A DNA stretch of 64,000 nt from the NCBI RefSeq assembly GCF_000350225.1, contig NW_005179210.1, forward strand, positions 41,378 to 105,377, given 5' to 3'. Numbering within the stretch: position 1 is the stretch's first letter; each line of letters starts with the position of its first letter. The translations under genes and the position numbers were made by a program. Shown here in pieces: positions 34,774-46,400 of the stretch. Below the pieces are notes generated by a model. It saw nothing but the letters and a program-made list of their open reading frames with translations. It had not been told where the DNA came from and ran no database searches. Origin of the DNA: Chondrus crispus (taxonomy: Eukaryota > Rhodophyta > Florideophyceae > Gigartinales > Gigartinaceae).

Positions 34774-35170
34774 CTATGACTAGTACTTCCGTCAGTTCCG
34801 GGATTCCAGTACGTTTTGGGCATGTGTCAGTGCAGGTACGTAATGACAAAATACGGTTGGTACGGGCTGCATTCAACGAATATGCGTTTTTGGTACTGAC
34901 TACGGAGCACGCCCCAAAACGTATCGGAATGGCCGGTTTTACCCCCTCGCAATTTCCGGTGGAACGATACGTTCTGGGCCGATTTACACGGCGGCACCCC
35001 TATACGCGCTGGATTTGCGACATTGCTGTGGGCAATTTCTGACCAAAATTTTGCCGACGGCAGCGCGCAGCCAATAATTTGTCAGTGCACAAAATTTAAT
35101 TTTTGCCATGTCCCATTAGAGGCGCATGAGCAGTATTTTTAACTTCGATTTTATTACGTACCTATAACGG
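34774..35170 (+). repeat. diverged solitary satellite monomer (unit 1)
   Basis: Recognisable by CGTCAGTTCC, GTACGTTTTGGGCATGTGTCAG, ACGTAATGACAAAATACG, GGCCGATTTACACGGCGGCACCCC and GCCAATAATTTGTCAGTGCACAAAATTTAATTTTTGCC-type blocks shared with array monomers. More diverged than the monomers at 41966 and 60921. Confidence 0.8.
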
Positions 35171-35369
35171 AGCATGTGCAATACGTCAGAGGCCTCATAC
35201 GTATGGGAATCGCTGGTGTATATACTACATCCAAGTTTAAAGCAAGCAAATGAATACGGCGTACATGATCGTGGGACATCTGCGCTCTAGCTATTTTTAG
35301 GCCTAGGGTGAATATGACACGAAAACCGACTGCCAACCAATTTCCGGGAGGTGTGTTAGACCCATTCCG

Positions 35370-35682
35370 GGACGTTTTCGAGGGTGCTGTACCGGTACGT
35401 TTTGGAGGGGTGCTGCACAGGTACGTTTTCGACGTGTGCTGTACAGGTAGGTTTTCGAGGGATGCTGTACGGGTACGTTTTCGAGAGGTGCTGCACAGGT
35501 ACGTTTTCGAGGGGTGCTGTGCCGGTACGTTTTTGAGGGGTGCTGTACAGGTGCGTTTTCGAGAGGTGCTGTACCGGTACGTTTTCGAGGGGTGCCGCAC
35601 AGGTCCGTTTTCGAGGATGCTGCACACGTATGTTCTCGAGGCGTACCGTACGGGTACGTTTTCATGGGTGCTCTACTGGTAG
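35370..35682 (+). repeat. 26-bp minisatellite, unit 1
   Basis: About twelve units of the form GGGTGCTGTACCGGTACGTTTTCGAG. Because 26 is not a multiple of three, open frames appear in several frames on both strands; none is a gene. It lies just beyond the 3' end of the unit 1 RecQ gene. Confidence 0.92.
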
Positions 35683-36036
35683 AAGTGAAATGTGGGAGGA
35701 GATAGTTGTCTGATGGAACGGTAGGATTTTGCGTGCATGATCGATGGGATGATTTTCTTTCGTTATTTGCTTGCAGAGAAGAGATTGGTTCAAAATCTCA
35801 TCACATAAGATAACGGTCATATCATGGGGATATTGCTCGCGCGACTATGCCTTTGGGCGAGAGTCGCAGGGTGTCAAGAACGATTGCAGTTCATAATTCG
35901 TAAATGGGATGCGAGAGGAGCTGCAGGATTTAGAAAATGATAAGCCGTAGAGCCGGGAATTGAAAGACCCTATGTAGTTTGTGCAAGTATAAACGGAAAG
36001 GTTACAGTAAATTATCTAGGGATCATGACCTGGTGG

Positions 36037-39000
36037 TTACTGCACTACAGAACATTGCTTTGCAAGGCCCATGAAAGAGAGAGCGAGATTGCAATCGGGA
36101 TGTTTGTGTTTTCGAAGGATGCCGATTCCAAAGAGGCTTCATGGAGGATGTCGCTACACTCTTGATCATATGCTTTTGACGAGAGCCTTGGCGAAATGGA
36201 GCTGAAACGGCGAAGCAACAAGGCTTCGAAGAGGTTTTCGGCAATTGCGCGACGGTTGGATCAGATGTGCCCCAATGTCCAAGACAAAGATCTCAGCAGC
36301 GCAAGATCGCATGACCCGTACGAGCCGAACGAAGGGTGGAGTTTTTGATCGTCGTATGAATGCATTTCGCACTTGAAGCATAAGCCGCTGATTTTGTTTC
36401 GAAGCTTGCATGCGCCAACAAAATGATCAGGGGAGAGGCATCGGTAGCATGCTTTTCTTATGAACTTACACGTGCTTTGTTCGTGGTCTGTATATGTCCT
36501 GGAAGAGGCCTGGCACGTCAAGCACTGTTTGGTTCCCAAGTCCATTAGGTGACGAATCAAGTTCAACGTTTCGTCGGTGTCAATTGTGTGATCGAGTTGA
36601 AAGGGCGGTGAGGTGGGCGGCGGTAGTTTGGAAGATGGTATGGTAGGAGTTGGTGAATGGCGCGTAACAAGAGGCGTGCGTGCTTGTGCTTGAGGATGTT
36701 GACGAGATGAAGACTTGAAAAGCTTGAGACCGCTGCTGGTTGAAGGGGTTGGTGCGGAGGCCGATCTCTTGAACGGTAGAAGTGCTCTATGGTTTGCGGC
36801 AAGAGGAGGAGGAGAAGAAAGTGGAGTATGAAGTGTCTGGCTCCGTGTGTTGGAAGAGAAATGGAGAGTACGGCGAACGGGAAGAGTGTTGGGAGCTGGA
36901 GGTGGGCTTCCAATCGAAGCTTGAAAGAAGTCTTCCACCTCTGCAGTATTGGGTTGGGAGAGGACATGTGCAGGGAGGCTGTGGTTGGAAAGCGTTTGAG
37001 GCTGTGAGAATGGGAGAAACAGAGAGGAAGGAACGGAGTCTTGCTGCAAAGGTGAAGATTGAGCAATAGACATCCATGGTCGTAGTGTGTCCGGTGTCAG
37101 AAGGGGAGTTTGCGGAGTGCAGGGTCCGTTGCTAAGTTGGGTGGGAAACATGGACCTGCACACATCGCACCAAACCGCGCTCCTGTCAAAGCGACAGACG
37201 CCAGAGACTTGACCGTCCATTGCCGTATACAAAGTGTCTCTCCGGCAGTCGGTTTTGTTCAACAACCAAGTGACCATGTTGTTCCATTCCATCATATCGA
37301 CATCTTTATCCGCGTTCGGTCGTCGAAGTAATGATGAGCGAAACCATCTCTCGTATTCTTCCGAATATATGACGAAACAGAAGGCGTGCCGCCCATCCCG
37401 CCCTGCACGCCCGCTTTCTTGGACAAAGTCAACGAGACTTCTCGCTGCACCAACATGTATTGTAGCTCTTACGTCTGGAACGTCAATTCCCGTACCGAAA
37501 GCGGAGGTACACACCATGATTCGAAAGACATTCGACGTTTGGGCGCCATTGCTCCGAGTGGTAGTGCAATCTGTGGTTGGTTCTTCTGCTGTCCAGTCCA
37601 TGTGGGGCTGGTCACGAGCTGCGTCGGGGAGGCCTGCGTGGTATGCGATAGCTTCTAGAGAAATATTTCGGTCTGCCAGTGCTTTCAGCTGTGTCTTAGA
37701 TGTGAGACAAAGAGCTGAATAAATCGACATAGTTTCGGAACTGGAAAGCAAGAATACGATGATACGATACACTCGGGGAAGCGGTTTGCTTCGTGATGCG
37801 TTTGAACAGGAGGTTATATGCTCGTTAATAAACTGAACTGTGTGTGCGATGGCTTTGGTACTTGCATTGGCGAAGTGGCCATTTCCGTCACGCGGGAGAT
37901 TGTCCTCCAGTGAACTATCATTGAAGTTGTGTATCACAAAATCCAAATTGCGCCGTTGCGATGGCATCGTAAACAAGAAAAGCTGTCTTGATGCCGTGCA
38001 TCTCCAGAAGGATTCTCCTTTCGCAGGGGGGGACTGTGGCACTTAGAAGTATGCGAGGGATTGCTTCCGGGATCACGGAAAGCGACCGGCGGATTTTCTT
38101 GAGCGATGGGCGGAAGCTTGCCCACATTGCCGTAAGATGAGCCTCGTCTATAACGACGCGAGCAAGTCTATTGGCTTTGCGAAGGCGAACGATTAGTTCC
38201 GAAAATCGTTCGCTGTCTATCTTCTCCGGTGTGAAGATATAGAGGTCAGAAAAGTTGGTAAACCCATGTTCATTTGGTACCGTACTTGCGGTGAGAGAAA
38301 CATTGGCTGCGCGCTTGACATATTCGGTCACCAAGGACTTCAAAGGGACAATTATGATTGTCGACTTGGTCTTCCTTTCCATGGAACACGGAAGAAGGAT
38401 GCACATGGACTTTCCGGAGGCCGTAGGCATTAACACCAAACAGCTATTTAGGGAAGTACACACTGTTGCAGTGACTGCAAACTGCGTTTAGGACATGAAC
38501 TCTGCAATTTTCGATCCAGTTGCCTCTTTTACAGCACAGAGAAGAGGTTTCACAAGGTGACCGAAAATATGCAATGGTGGGTTATGGAGGGTAGCGCCGA
38601 AGACTGGCGGGGTGGCAGTGGGGAGTGAAGGCGGGCCACAGTTCGTAATGGACTGGGAGGGGGTGGAGGGATGGATGGTGACTGGATGGGTCTCTTCTTT
38701 TGTTCCTCCGTTTTTTTTTCGCCATGTGGAAGCTGGGCGTGGTTGGAAAAGGGTGGGCGGTGGAAGTTGGTGGCTGGAGCCTGTGGGGGCCTGACTGGAT
38801 AGAAAGTCCAGGGGTGAGGCAAACAGCTCGAGATTGCAGTGCCACTCCATCGAAAACTGGCGGTGTCTGGCGAGCGTCGTCGCTGAACAATTGGGCATTA
38901 TAGTGGTGGTACGAGCATAGTGCCGATCTGCGACTGCCACTGTATGTGACGCTTGTTCATGACCGGCAGAAGCTTGCTCGGCGAGTATCTCGTTCATAAC

Positions 39001-41680
39001 ACTCTGCTGCGTGTTTTGCCACACAAGAGGAATCATACCACTTGCAAATTGGCGATAGTCCCGAAAAGAAATATGAATACTGTGGGACTGGAGAGTAGAG
39101 GCAATGACGTTTCTAATTCTCGTGGGTGTAAAAAGCGTGCCCTGGTCAACAAAGAGAAAGTCCCAGTGCAACTTCATCTCAGCATCACCTTGAAGAGCTC
39201 TGATCATCTCACACTCTAGAGGGCGAATGACTGCCAAGTAAGATAGCAATCGGAAAGACGACTGCCGGTCCAGAAAGCGGTATAGGGGGCGAGTGTAGCC
39301 TAGTGCGGCACGTGATTTTGAGTAACCAGGATGAAGTATGACATCGGAATGTTGTCCAATGAATAAATTTCGCATGCAACCGTCCCCGTTGTGGATGCGG
39401 AACGTTCGTATCTCAGTGGCTCTCCCAGGAGAGCCGGATGAAAAATGTATCATGCACAATAACAGCTCTTGTATCACCTGACAATTTGTCAGGAAGCGAA
39501 TGACCTTTGTGCGCCACATACAAAGTTCAGCGACTTGAACAAAGCGATCTTTTGAGGTGGCCAGGGGTGGGCCGGACGAGGACCCGTCCGATTGTTCATT
39601 TTCACTGGGCTGTTTTGGTGCAGTAGTTGAGGCAAGAACACAAGGGGACCGAGCAATGAAATCTTCACCTGGATTTCGAAGGGCATGAAGAAGGTGTACA
39701 AGATTCGACTGAACCCAAGACGCATGGTGTGTGAGCGAGGAGAGAAAAGAAAAGCCGGTTGTACGGTTTGAGGGGTCGTCATGCAGGGAGTTTGCAGTTG
39801 AAACAAAACCATCTGGAAGAGCAGACCCGATGAGCAGGTCTTCCGTCCATAGTTTGTCAAAGTTGGAATGCAATCCCCTAATAATCGTGCCGAGAAGGGG
39901 CATTGACAAGTGGTGAGACTTGATACTTCCGGATGGATCGGGCTTATGTATGGAGCAGACTTCGAAAGAGGGGGGGACCCTCCTCCCGCTTGATGATGGA
40001 CATGGCGATGTCCAAAGTCTTTCGAATAAAAGTTGCTGCAGTGTTGGCCTTTTGTTCAACCTTTGCAATGATTGCCGAGGCTGAATCTTCTTTTACCGGA
40101 GTGTTGTTTGCAGTTCTACTGAGATCATCGGCAGATTCTTGGTGGATGGAAAGATGATGTAACTCATGGGATGCGGTCATGGAGACAGCATACGGAAGCG
40201 CGGCCAAAAGATGGCTTACATCGCTGGCGTCTGCAAACCTGAACGAACGGCCCGAATCGTTTATGGAGCGGTATGTGTAAAAAGGTTGGTCGACGACCAC
40301 GAACGCAGCAACGACGAAGTTACGGACAGCAAAGCATGTTAAAAGGTCAACGTGTCTGAATCGGACGAGAAGCAAGCTCGATAAGGCATGATGAAGGCAG
40401 GCATGCAGAGTTGAAGACAACGAATGGATTGGATGCCTCTGTCGACTGAGCTCTACGAATAGTGCTTCAACAGCGTTACTGCTGATGTGGCGGGAGAAGC
40501 ATTTTCTAACGGTACGATGCGCAAACAGGAGAAGGCGGGCCACGTTTGCTGCGTACTTGCGCTCCGGTTTCGGCTGAATTCTTCGGAAAAGCCCAGTGCC
40601 ATGGAGATTGATGGCCTGACGAAAGCCGTGTGTGAGATCCCTGACGACGTCTTTCAAGCTTTCGAGATAAAGGTAGATGCAATTTCCCAGCATAGTCAAG
40701 TGCCTGTCATCTGCAGGGGTGCGAAGAGCTCCGGTGAGATACGAAGCCTCCTCAGGCGTGAGGGAAAGAGACCGAAGCGCGTCTTCGAACTCCGTAATGG
40801 ACATGAAAGTGTTTCTGCGGGAGATTCCGGTATCTTCATCATCTTTATCATCGAGGGGACCAAGGCGAGCTGCTGTTGTGGCAGATGCAGTCGATGTGAG
40901 GCGTGTTAAAACTGCTGCCGCCTTGGGCTGGAGGTGAATGAAGGAAGGGGGGAGGGGTCGCAATGTTGAATCAGACGTCGTATCCATTGATTTGGGAGAC
41001 GCCGTAGGTGGGTTGGAAACGTTTTGTGTCCCTATAAAGGCGTCATGCGACGGTGGCGACTGAGAAAGTTTCGTGACCACTCCGGTGACGGAAACGATTT
41101 CGCCGATTGGTTCCTCGTTTGTAACGGGAAAGTAGCTGGTCTTGGCTCCGGAAAAGAGGGATTGAGCTCGAATCCCGCCGCGTCGGATGATGGAGTCAAC
41201 ATCAGTACCCGACGTTGCAGCCATTGCTTGGGGTGAGTGGGCTTCGTTGTAGTGCTTTCGAAAACGATGCGGGCTCGTGTAAGAGGAGACACAAAATGGG
41301 CAGAAAAGCACATGCCGTGTTGAGAAGCCGTGCAAAGGTGCTAAGACCTTCAACGATAGAGGTATGTCTGATTCCAGTAGGCGCCGCGGGGCTTGAAGAT
41401 ATTCCTCTCTCACCGAAGAATCGGAGACGGCATCTCGATGGAGCGTAAGAGCTTGTTCAGCTGCAGCGGCCATCTCCGTCTCCAGTGGCGGAGAGAGTTC
41501 GTGCACGTTGCGCAAGTGCTCCCCTAAGGCTCTAACGCTGGGAGTGCCACTATTGCAATGCAGACAGACAAGGATGAGAGGAACTGAATGGTAGCCAACG
41601 GACAACGTCCTAGGTGCGGGATACAATGGCACCTGAGACTCATGGCTCACGAAAGCGGCGGCATGCGAAGGCGTAGTCAT
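36037..41680 (-). pseudogene. C2H2 / tyrosine-recombinase-like / RecQ helicase, unit 1 (decayed)
   Basis: Start ATG 41680 (MTTPSHAAAF), stop TAA at 36037-36039; about 1,880 codons. Collinear with the unit 2 copy over its whole length. Lesions: a frame change in a run of seven G at 39970-39976, an in-frame TAA at 38488-38490 where unit 2 has CAA, a frame change near 37,980, and one near 36,265. N-terminal C2H2 pairs: LVCLHCNSG...HLRNVH and LFCPFCVSS...HYNEAH. Recombinase-like boxes: SPGRATEI, FRDYRQF and ADRHYART. Helicase: MPTASGKS (Walker A), VVIDEAH, LLSATVPP, QESGRAGRDG, then the RecQ zinc cysteines near DCRRDTLY...WCDVC. The C-terminus is Cys-rich (CLTCQASS; CYRCLSPDHFVGAC). Without repair of the lesions it cannot make the full protein. 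Confidence 0.88.
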
Positions 41681-41965
41681 CGCGCTCGAAGTCAGCAGAC
41701 AACGGGAAAACAGGAAAGGGGAGAAGTATGAACGACGAGGGGTGGTTTCGGGGATACGAAACGCTGGGGAAGAAGAGAGGAGGAAGAGAGAGAGAGGGGT
41801 CAGGGAGTACGAAACGTTGTATATACCTAAACATTTCTACGAATTAAGACTTGGGTGGAGCTCGTACTGAGTAGGAGAGGGAGATGCCTGGGTAGCACAG
41901 AGACAAGCGGTAGACGTTTGACGTTCCGATACGTGGTGAGGTTGGCGACGATGTCGACATTTTGG

Positions 41966-42508
41966 CCTATGTTTAGTTCTGGCGTCAGTTCCCGCGGGAC
42001 GATACGTTTTGGGCACATGTCAAGATCGATACGTAATGACAAAAAACGTATCGTCCAGGCCTGATTCGACGTATGTGCGATTTTGGTACTGCCTACGGTA
42101 TATGGCCCAAAACGTATCGTGCCGGGCCGTTTTAACGGCGACAGTTTTCTGGTGGGACGATACGTTTTAAGCCGATTTACACGGCGGCACCACCATACGC
42201 GCTGTATTTGCAACATTGCTGTTGGCAATTTCTGACTAAAAGTTTACCGACAGCGGCGCACAGCCAATAAAATGTCAATGCGCAAAATTTAGTTTTAGCC
42301 GTGTGCGATTAGAGGGGCATGAGCAATATTATTAACTTCATATTTTATCACATACCATGTCCCTCGTCTGCCAAGATTGTCAGATGCTCAAAACGTATCG
42401 TGCTGGGGGGGCAATTACAGCAGGCAGATTTAGTGGCAGGGCCTTATACTGCACTAACAGTGTCCCATTGCGCATGTACGAATTACACAATAAGGCGGCG
42501 TAATTTAT
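41966..42508 (+). repeat. solitary satellite monomer (unit 2)
   Basis: Begins CCTATGTTTAGTTCTGGCGTCAG, as at 2692 and 60921, and ends with TACGAATTACACAATAAGGCGGCGTAATTTA, the monomer end seen in arrays 1 and 2. Contains several CGATACGTTTT motifs. It lies ~285 bp from the unit 1 RecQ start, at the unit 1/unit 2 junction. Confidence 0.9.
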
Positions 42509-42593
42509 GTCCTGAACATCAAAGCTTTCTAAGTTATTTACTGCGCGAAATTGAAAAGCGCCGTATGCAGGTTTCGATGATCGTTGCCTCAAC

Positions 42594-43090
42594 GACGCAT
42601 TTTGGACGGGTGTGTCAGCGATGCGTTGGAGAGGGATGCGCGCACGATGCGTTCTGGAGAGGTGCGTCTAGGATGCGAGCTGAGGGTGCGAGAATGATGC
42701 GTTTGAAGGGGTGCCAGAATGCTACGTTGGAGAGCGGTGCGCTCGTGATGTGTTCTATAGGGGTGCGCTCATCATTCGTTTTAGAGGGATGCCAGAATGA
42801 TACGTTCGAGAGGGGTGCGCCCACGACGCGTTCTAAGGGGGTGCGAGATTGATGCGTTCGGGAGGGGTGCGCCCATGATGCGGTCTGGAGGGGCGCGAGA
42901 ACAATGCGTTTTGGAAGGGTGCGAGAATGATACGTTCGGGACGGGTGCGCCCACGATGCGTTCTGAAGGGGTGCGAGAATGATACGTTCGAGAGGGGTGC
43001 GCCCATGATGCGTTCTGGAGCGGCGCAAGAACGATGCGTTTTAGAAGGGCGGGGGAATGATACTTTGGAGAGGGCTACTCGCAAGACGCG
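42594..43090 (+). repeat. 26-bp minisatellite, unit 2
   Basis: About 18 units alternating between GGGTGCGAGAATGATACGTTCGAGAG-type and GGGTGCGCCCACGATGCGTTCTGAAG-type 26-mers. Period and frame match the unit 1 minisatellite (GGGTGC...ACGTT..GAG), so they are homologous. Apparent ORFs of 61-137 aa here are artefacts of the period. Confidence 0.92.
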
Positions 43091-43441
43091 TCCTGCAAGG
43101 GGCCTGAACGGTGCGTTTGCATGTTTTTTTCTGTTTTAGCTACTTCTGTAGTAGATGGCCGTTACGAAAGCACAAGTGTAAATTTTGTGGGGTTGTTTGT
43201 GTAGTGGAGAAACAGCAAAACGGCACAATTGGTGAGCATAGCAGTTGGATATGGCGCGACGTAGAAGATGTATAAATGAATGATTCAACAGAAACGGCGG
43301 GTAGTGATCGCACGGGCACATGGAAATGTGAGGATCGCTGTGACATGTGAATGGTTCCGTTTTCGAGAAGATTGAAGCTTTCTATCGTTGAGAGATTATT
43401 GAAAATGTGGTCCTAATACTGCAGTATGTGGATATCGAAAA

Positions 43442-46400
43442 CTACTGGCAGTCTAGTTGGAGAAGACCTTGATGTATGGCCCAAGCCAGTGGGAGCCATA
43501 TTGTCAGAGGCATACCGTCGTTATTCTCGTCAGCGGACTCTATGGATGCATCCGAGAAGATGACGGCTAAGTCCTTCTCAGTGACCCGGGCCGGGCGGTC
43601 ACGGAGAACGGAGTTGAAGCGGCAAAGGATTTCGGAAGGGAACAGGTTTTCAGCGATCTGTTGCTGGAAAGCCTTCATTCGCCAAAGGTTCCAGGCGAGT
43701 GATATCATAGGACGTAGATCGCAACGACCGTATTGGCCGAATGTGGGGTGAAGTGGTTGGCCAAGGCAGTGCGAGAGGCAGCAATCATAGCACTTGAGAG
43801 GGACTTTTCTGGGGACGGGGCAAGACGGGACGAAATGGGTCGTAGAGAAACAGGCATAGCAGCTTCTTTCCATGAATGGACAGTCGTTCTGAGGATGTTC
43901 CGTACCGGAACGGCGAGGAGAAGCGTGGCATAAGAGACACGTCGTCTTGGTTAGGAAGAGGAATTGAGTTACTAAATGAACCGTGGATTCGGTGTCAATC
44001 GCCTGGAAGTGATTAAATGGCAACGATAGGGGAGGTGACGGGGAAGGGAAAGGGTTTGTGAGAACATTAGGTTGGGTGTGGCGCGCCATACTGGGAGAAG
44101 TTCGTAAGCTCTTGAATGAATTTCTTCCCGATGGTGGAAGTGATGCGGGCCGTTTGCCCGAAAGGACTTGCTTCAAAGATGGTGACGCCATCGGAAGTGA
44201 CCGTGGACGGACTGGAAATGGTGCTTGCTGCATTGAAGATGATGCTGAAGGCAGCAAGCGTTCACTTGATTGTTGTGGGGAGAAGCTAAGGATTCTTCGA
44301 ACTGGAGGGGCTGGAGGGGGGTTGGTTGGAGCGGATTGCTCAAGCAAGAGAAGCATTTCATCGAAGTTGTGCTGCGTGGATGTGGTGGCTCCGATTTGGT
44401 TTTGCCGTTGAGGCTCGAGATGGTTTTGATTTTGATCTTGATGTGGAGGTGGCAACTGCGATTGCGATGATGTGGTGGGAAGCGAATGTTGCAGAGACTG
44501 AGATTGCGAATTTGCATCCCAAGGTCTAGAGGTATCCGGTGTGTGAAATTGTGAACTCTGAGGGGTGTACGGTGCATTAGTTGGCTGGGAGGGGAACATA
44601 GATCTGCAAACATCGCACCAGACTGCGTGCTTGTCGAAGCGACAGACACCAGAGACTTGGCCATCCATGGCTGTGTAAAGTGCATCTTTGCGGCAATCCG
44701 TGGTATTAAGGACCCAATTCATCATCTCGTTTCGGTTCGTTACTGCGAGATCATTTTCGTCAATGTTGCCCTTTTTGAGAAGGGAGGTTTCGAAGCTCTT
44801 ATTGTACTGGGTTGAGTTTAGGACGAAGACGAATGCGTGGTGTCCGTCGCGTCCAGACCGGCCACTCTCCTGTTCAAAGTCGACGAGGCTTCTTGCGGCG
44901 CCAAGATGAACTGTTGCTCGAACATCTGGAACATCTATTCCGGTACCGAAGGCGGACGTACAAACCATAATACGGAACAGAGTTGAAGGTACGAGGTCCT
45001 TGGTTGTTATGATGTCGTAGAGCTCTTCGTTTGCTGTCCAGTCGTTGTGGACCTTTTCGCGAGCTTCTTTAGTGAGGCCGGCATGATATATGAGCGGCTC
45101 GACTGCGCTGCGTTGATTGGAGTGGGCAACACTTCCTTGTGCATATGCGGCCGTCAGGGCTTTGTGGAGAGAAGTTGTTTCTTGGCGGGTCAGGGCGAAA
45201 GCGATGATTCTATATATTTTGGGCAACGGCTTTGGGGCGTTGGTGCAATCGAGGAAGTGCTGATGCAGAAAGCTTACTGCATTCATCTTCATGACTTCTT
45301 GTGCGGTGGAAAAGGAGACTTCAGGAGTGCGAGTGTTTAGGCCCGGGTCAGAGTCGTCACTGAAGGTATGACCAGCAAACTCGAGATTCCTTCTTTGAGA
45401 AGGCATTGAGAAAAGGAAGGCTGTGTTAATGCCGTGGCGCTCTAGAATGATTCTTCTCTCGCAGGGTGGGACGGTGGCACTGAGGAGTACACGAGGGACT
45501 GACTTTGGGATGATAGAAAGGGATCGACGCAAAAACTTCAATTCAGGGCGGAAATGATGCCACATGGCTGTGAGATGAGCCTCATCAATGACTACTCGAG
45601 CGAGCCTGTTAGTATCCATAAGTCGAACAACCAGCTCTTTGAAAGACGGCCGCGACAACTGTTCGGCCGTGAAGATGTAGAGGTCGGCAAATTCCAGTGA
45701 TCCTTGTCCATTCGCGCAATGTGATGCGAGTAGGGCGAAGTTTGTCGCGCGCCTCATGTACTCCGATACAAGGGCCTTGAGGGGAACGACTACGATAGTG
45801 GACTTGATATTCTTTTCCATGAAAGCTGGTAGAAGGACTGCCATAGACTTGCCTGATGCGGTGGGCATCAGTACGAGGGAGTTGTTCTGCGACGCGGACA
45901 CAGTGGCTGTGACAGCAAACTGCGTTTGAGACATGAATTCCGCAGATTTAGAACGTGTGGCCTTTTTGAGAGCGGACAGTAGAGGCCTGACGAGGGGAGG
46001 GAGGATATGGTTCGGGGGGTTATCGAGGCGAATACTGTGATTGGAGTGGGACCCTACAGAGAAAGTGTTGGGGAATTTGAGAGCAGAGGGGTTTGGCTGC
46101 AGTTGTTGCAGTTCGTTTGCTGTGCTTCCGTTGAGAGCATGAAGGAGGGGTTTCGGTTGATGAACCTGGAAGACAGGCTGCGGCTCATGTTGGGATAGCG
46201 AGGTCACTCGAGACTGGAGTTGCTGTGAATGTTGGAGGGGGAGCGGTTGTGAAGAAGCGCGGTCACTATAAAATGACGGCAGCTTCAGATGGCGGTGCCA
46301 TTCATGGGAGAATTGGCGGTGCTTTGTTAGCGTGGCGGCGGGACAGTCGGGCATTAGCGAGGTAGTTCGTCCGTAGTGTTTGTGGGCGATAGAGGAGGTA

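Noticed and set aside
35154-35682. ORFs of 60-157 residues with repeats such as VRFREVLHR or APLENVPVQH (similar at 42615-43139 and 61581-62395)
   Set aside because: A 26-bp period cycles through all frames, so open frames arise on both strands from the minisatellite itself.
38550-38890. Additional minus-strand ORFs in the RecQ unit 1 linker
   Set aside because: They overlap the Pro/Ser-rich linker in alternative frames; unit 2 supports only one frame.
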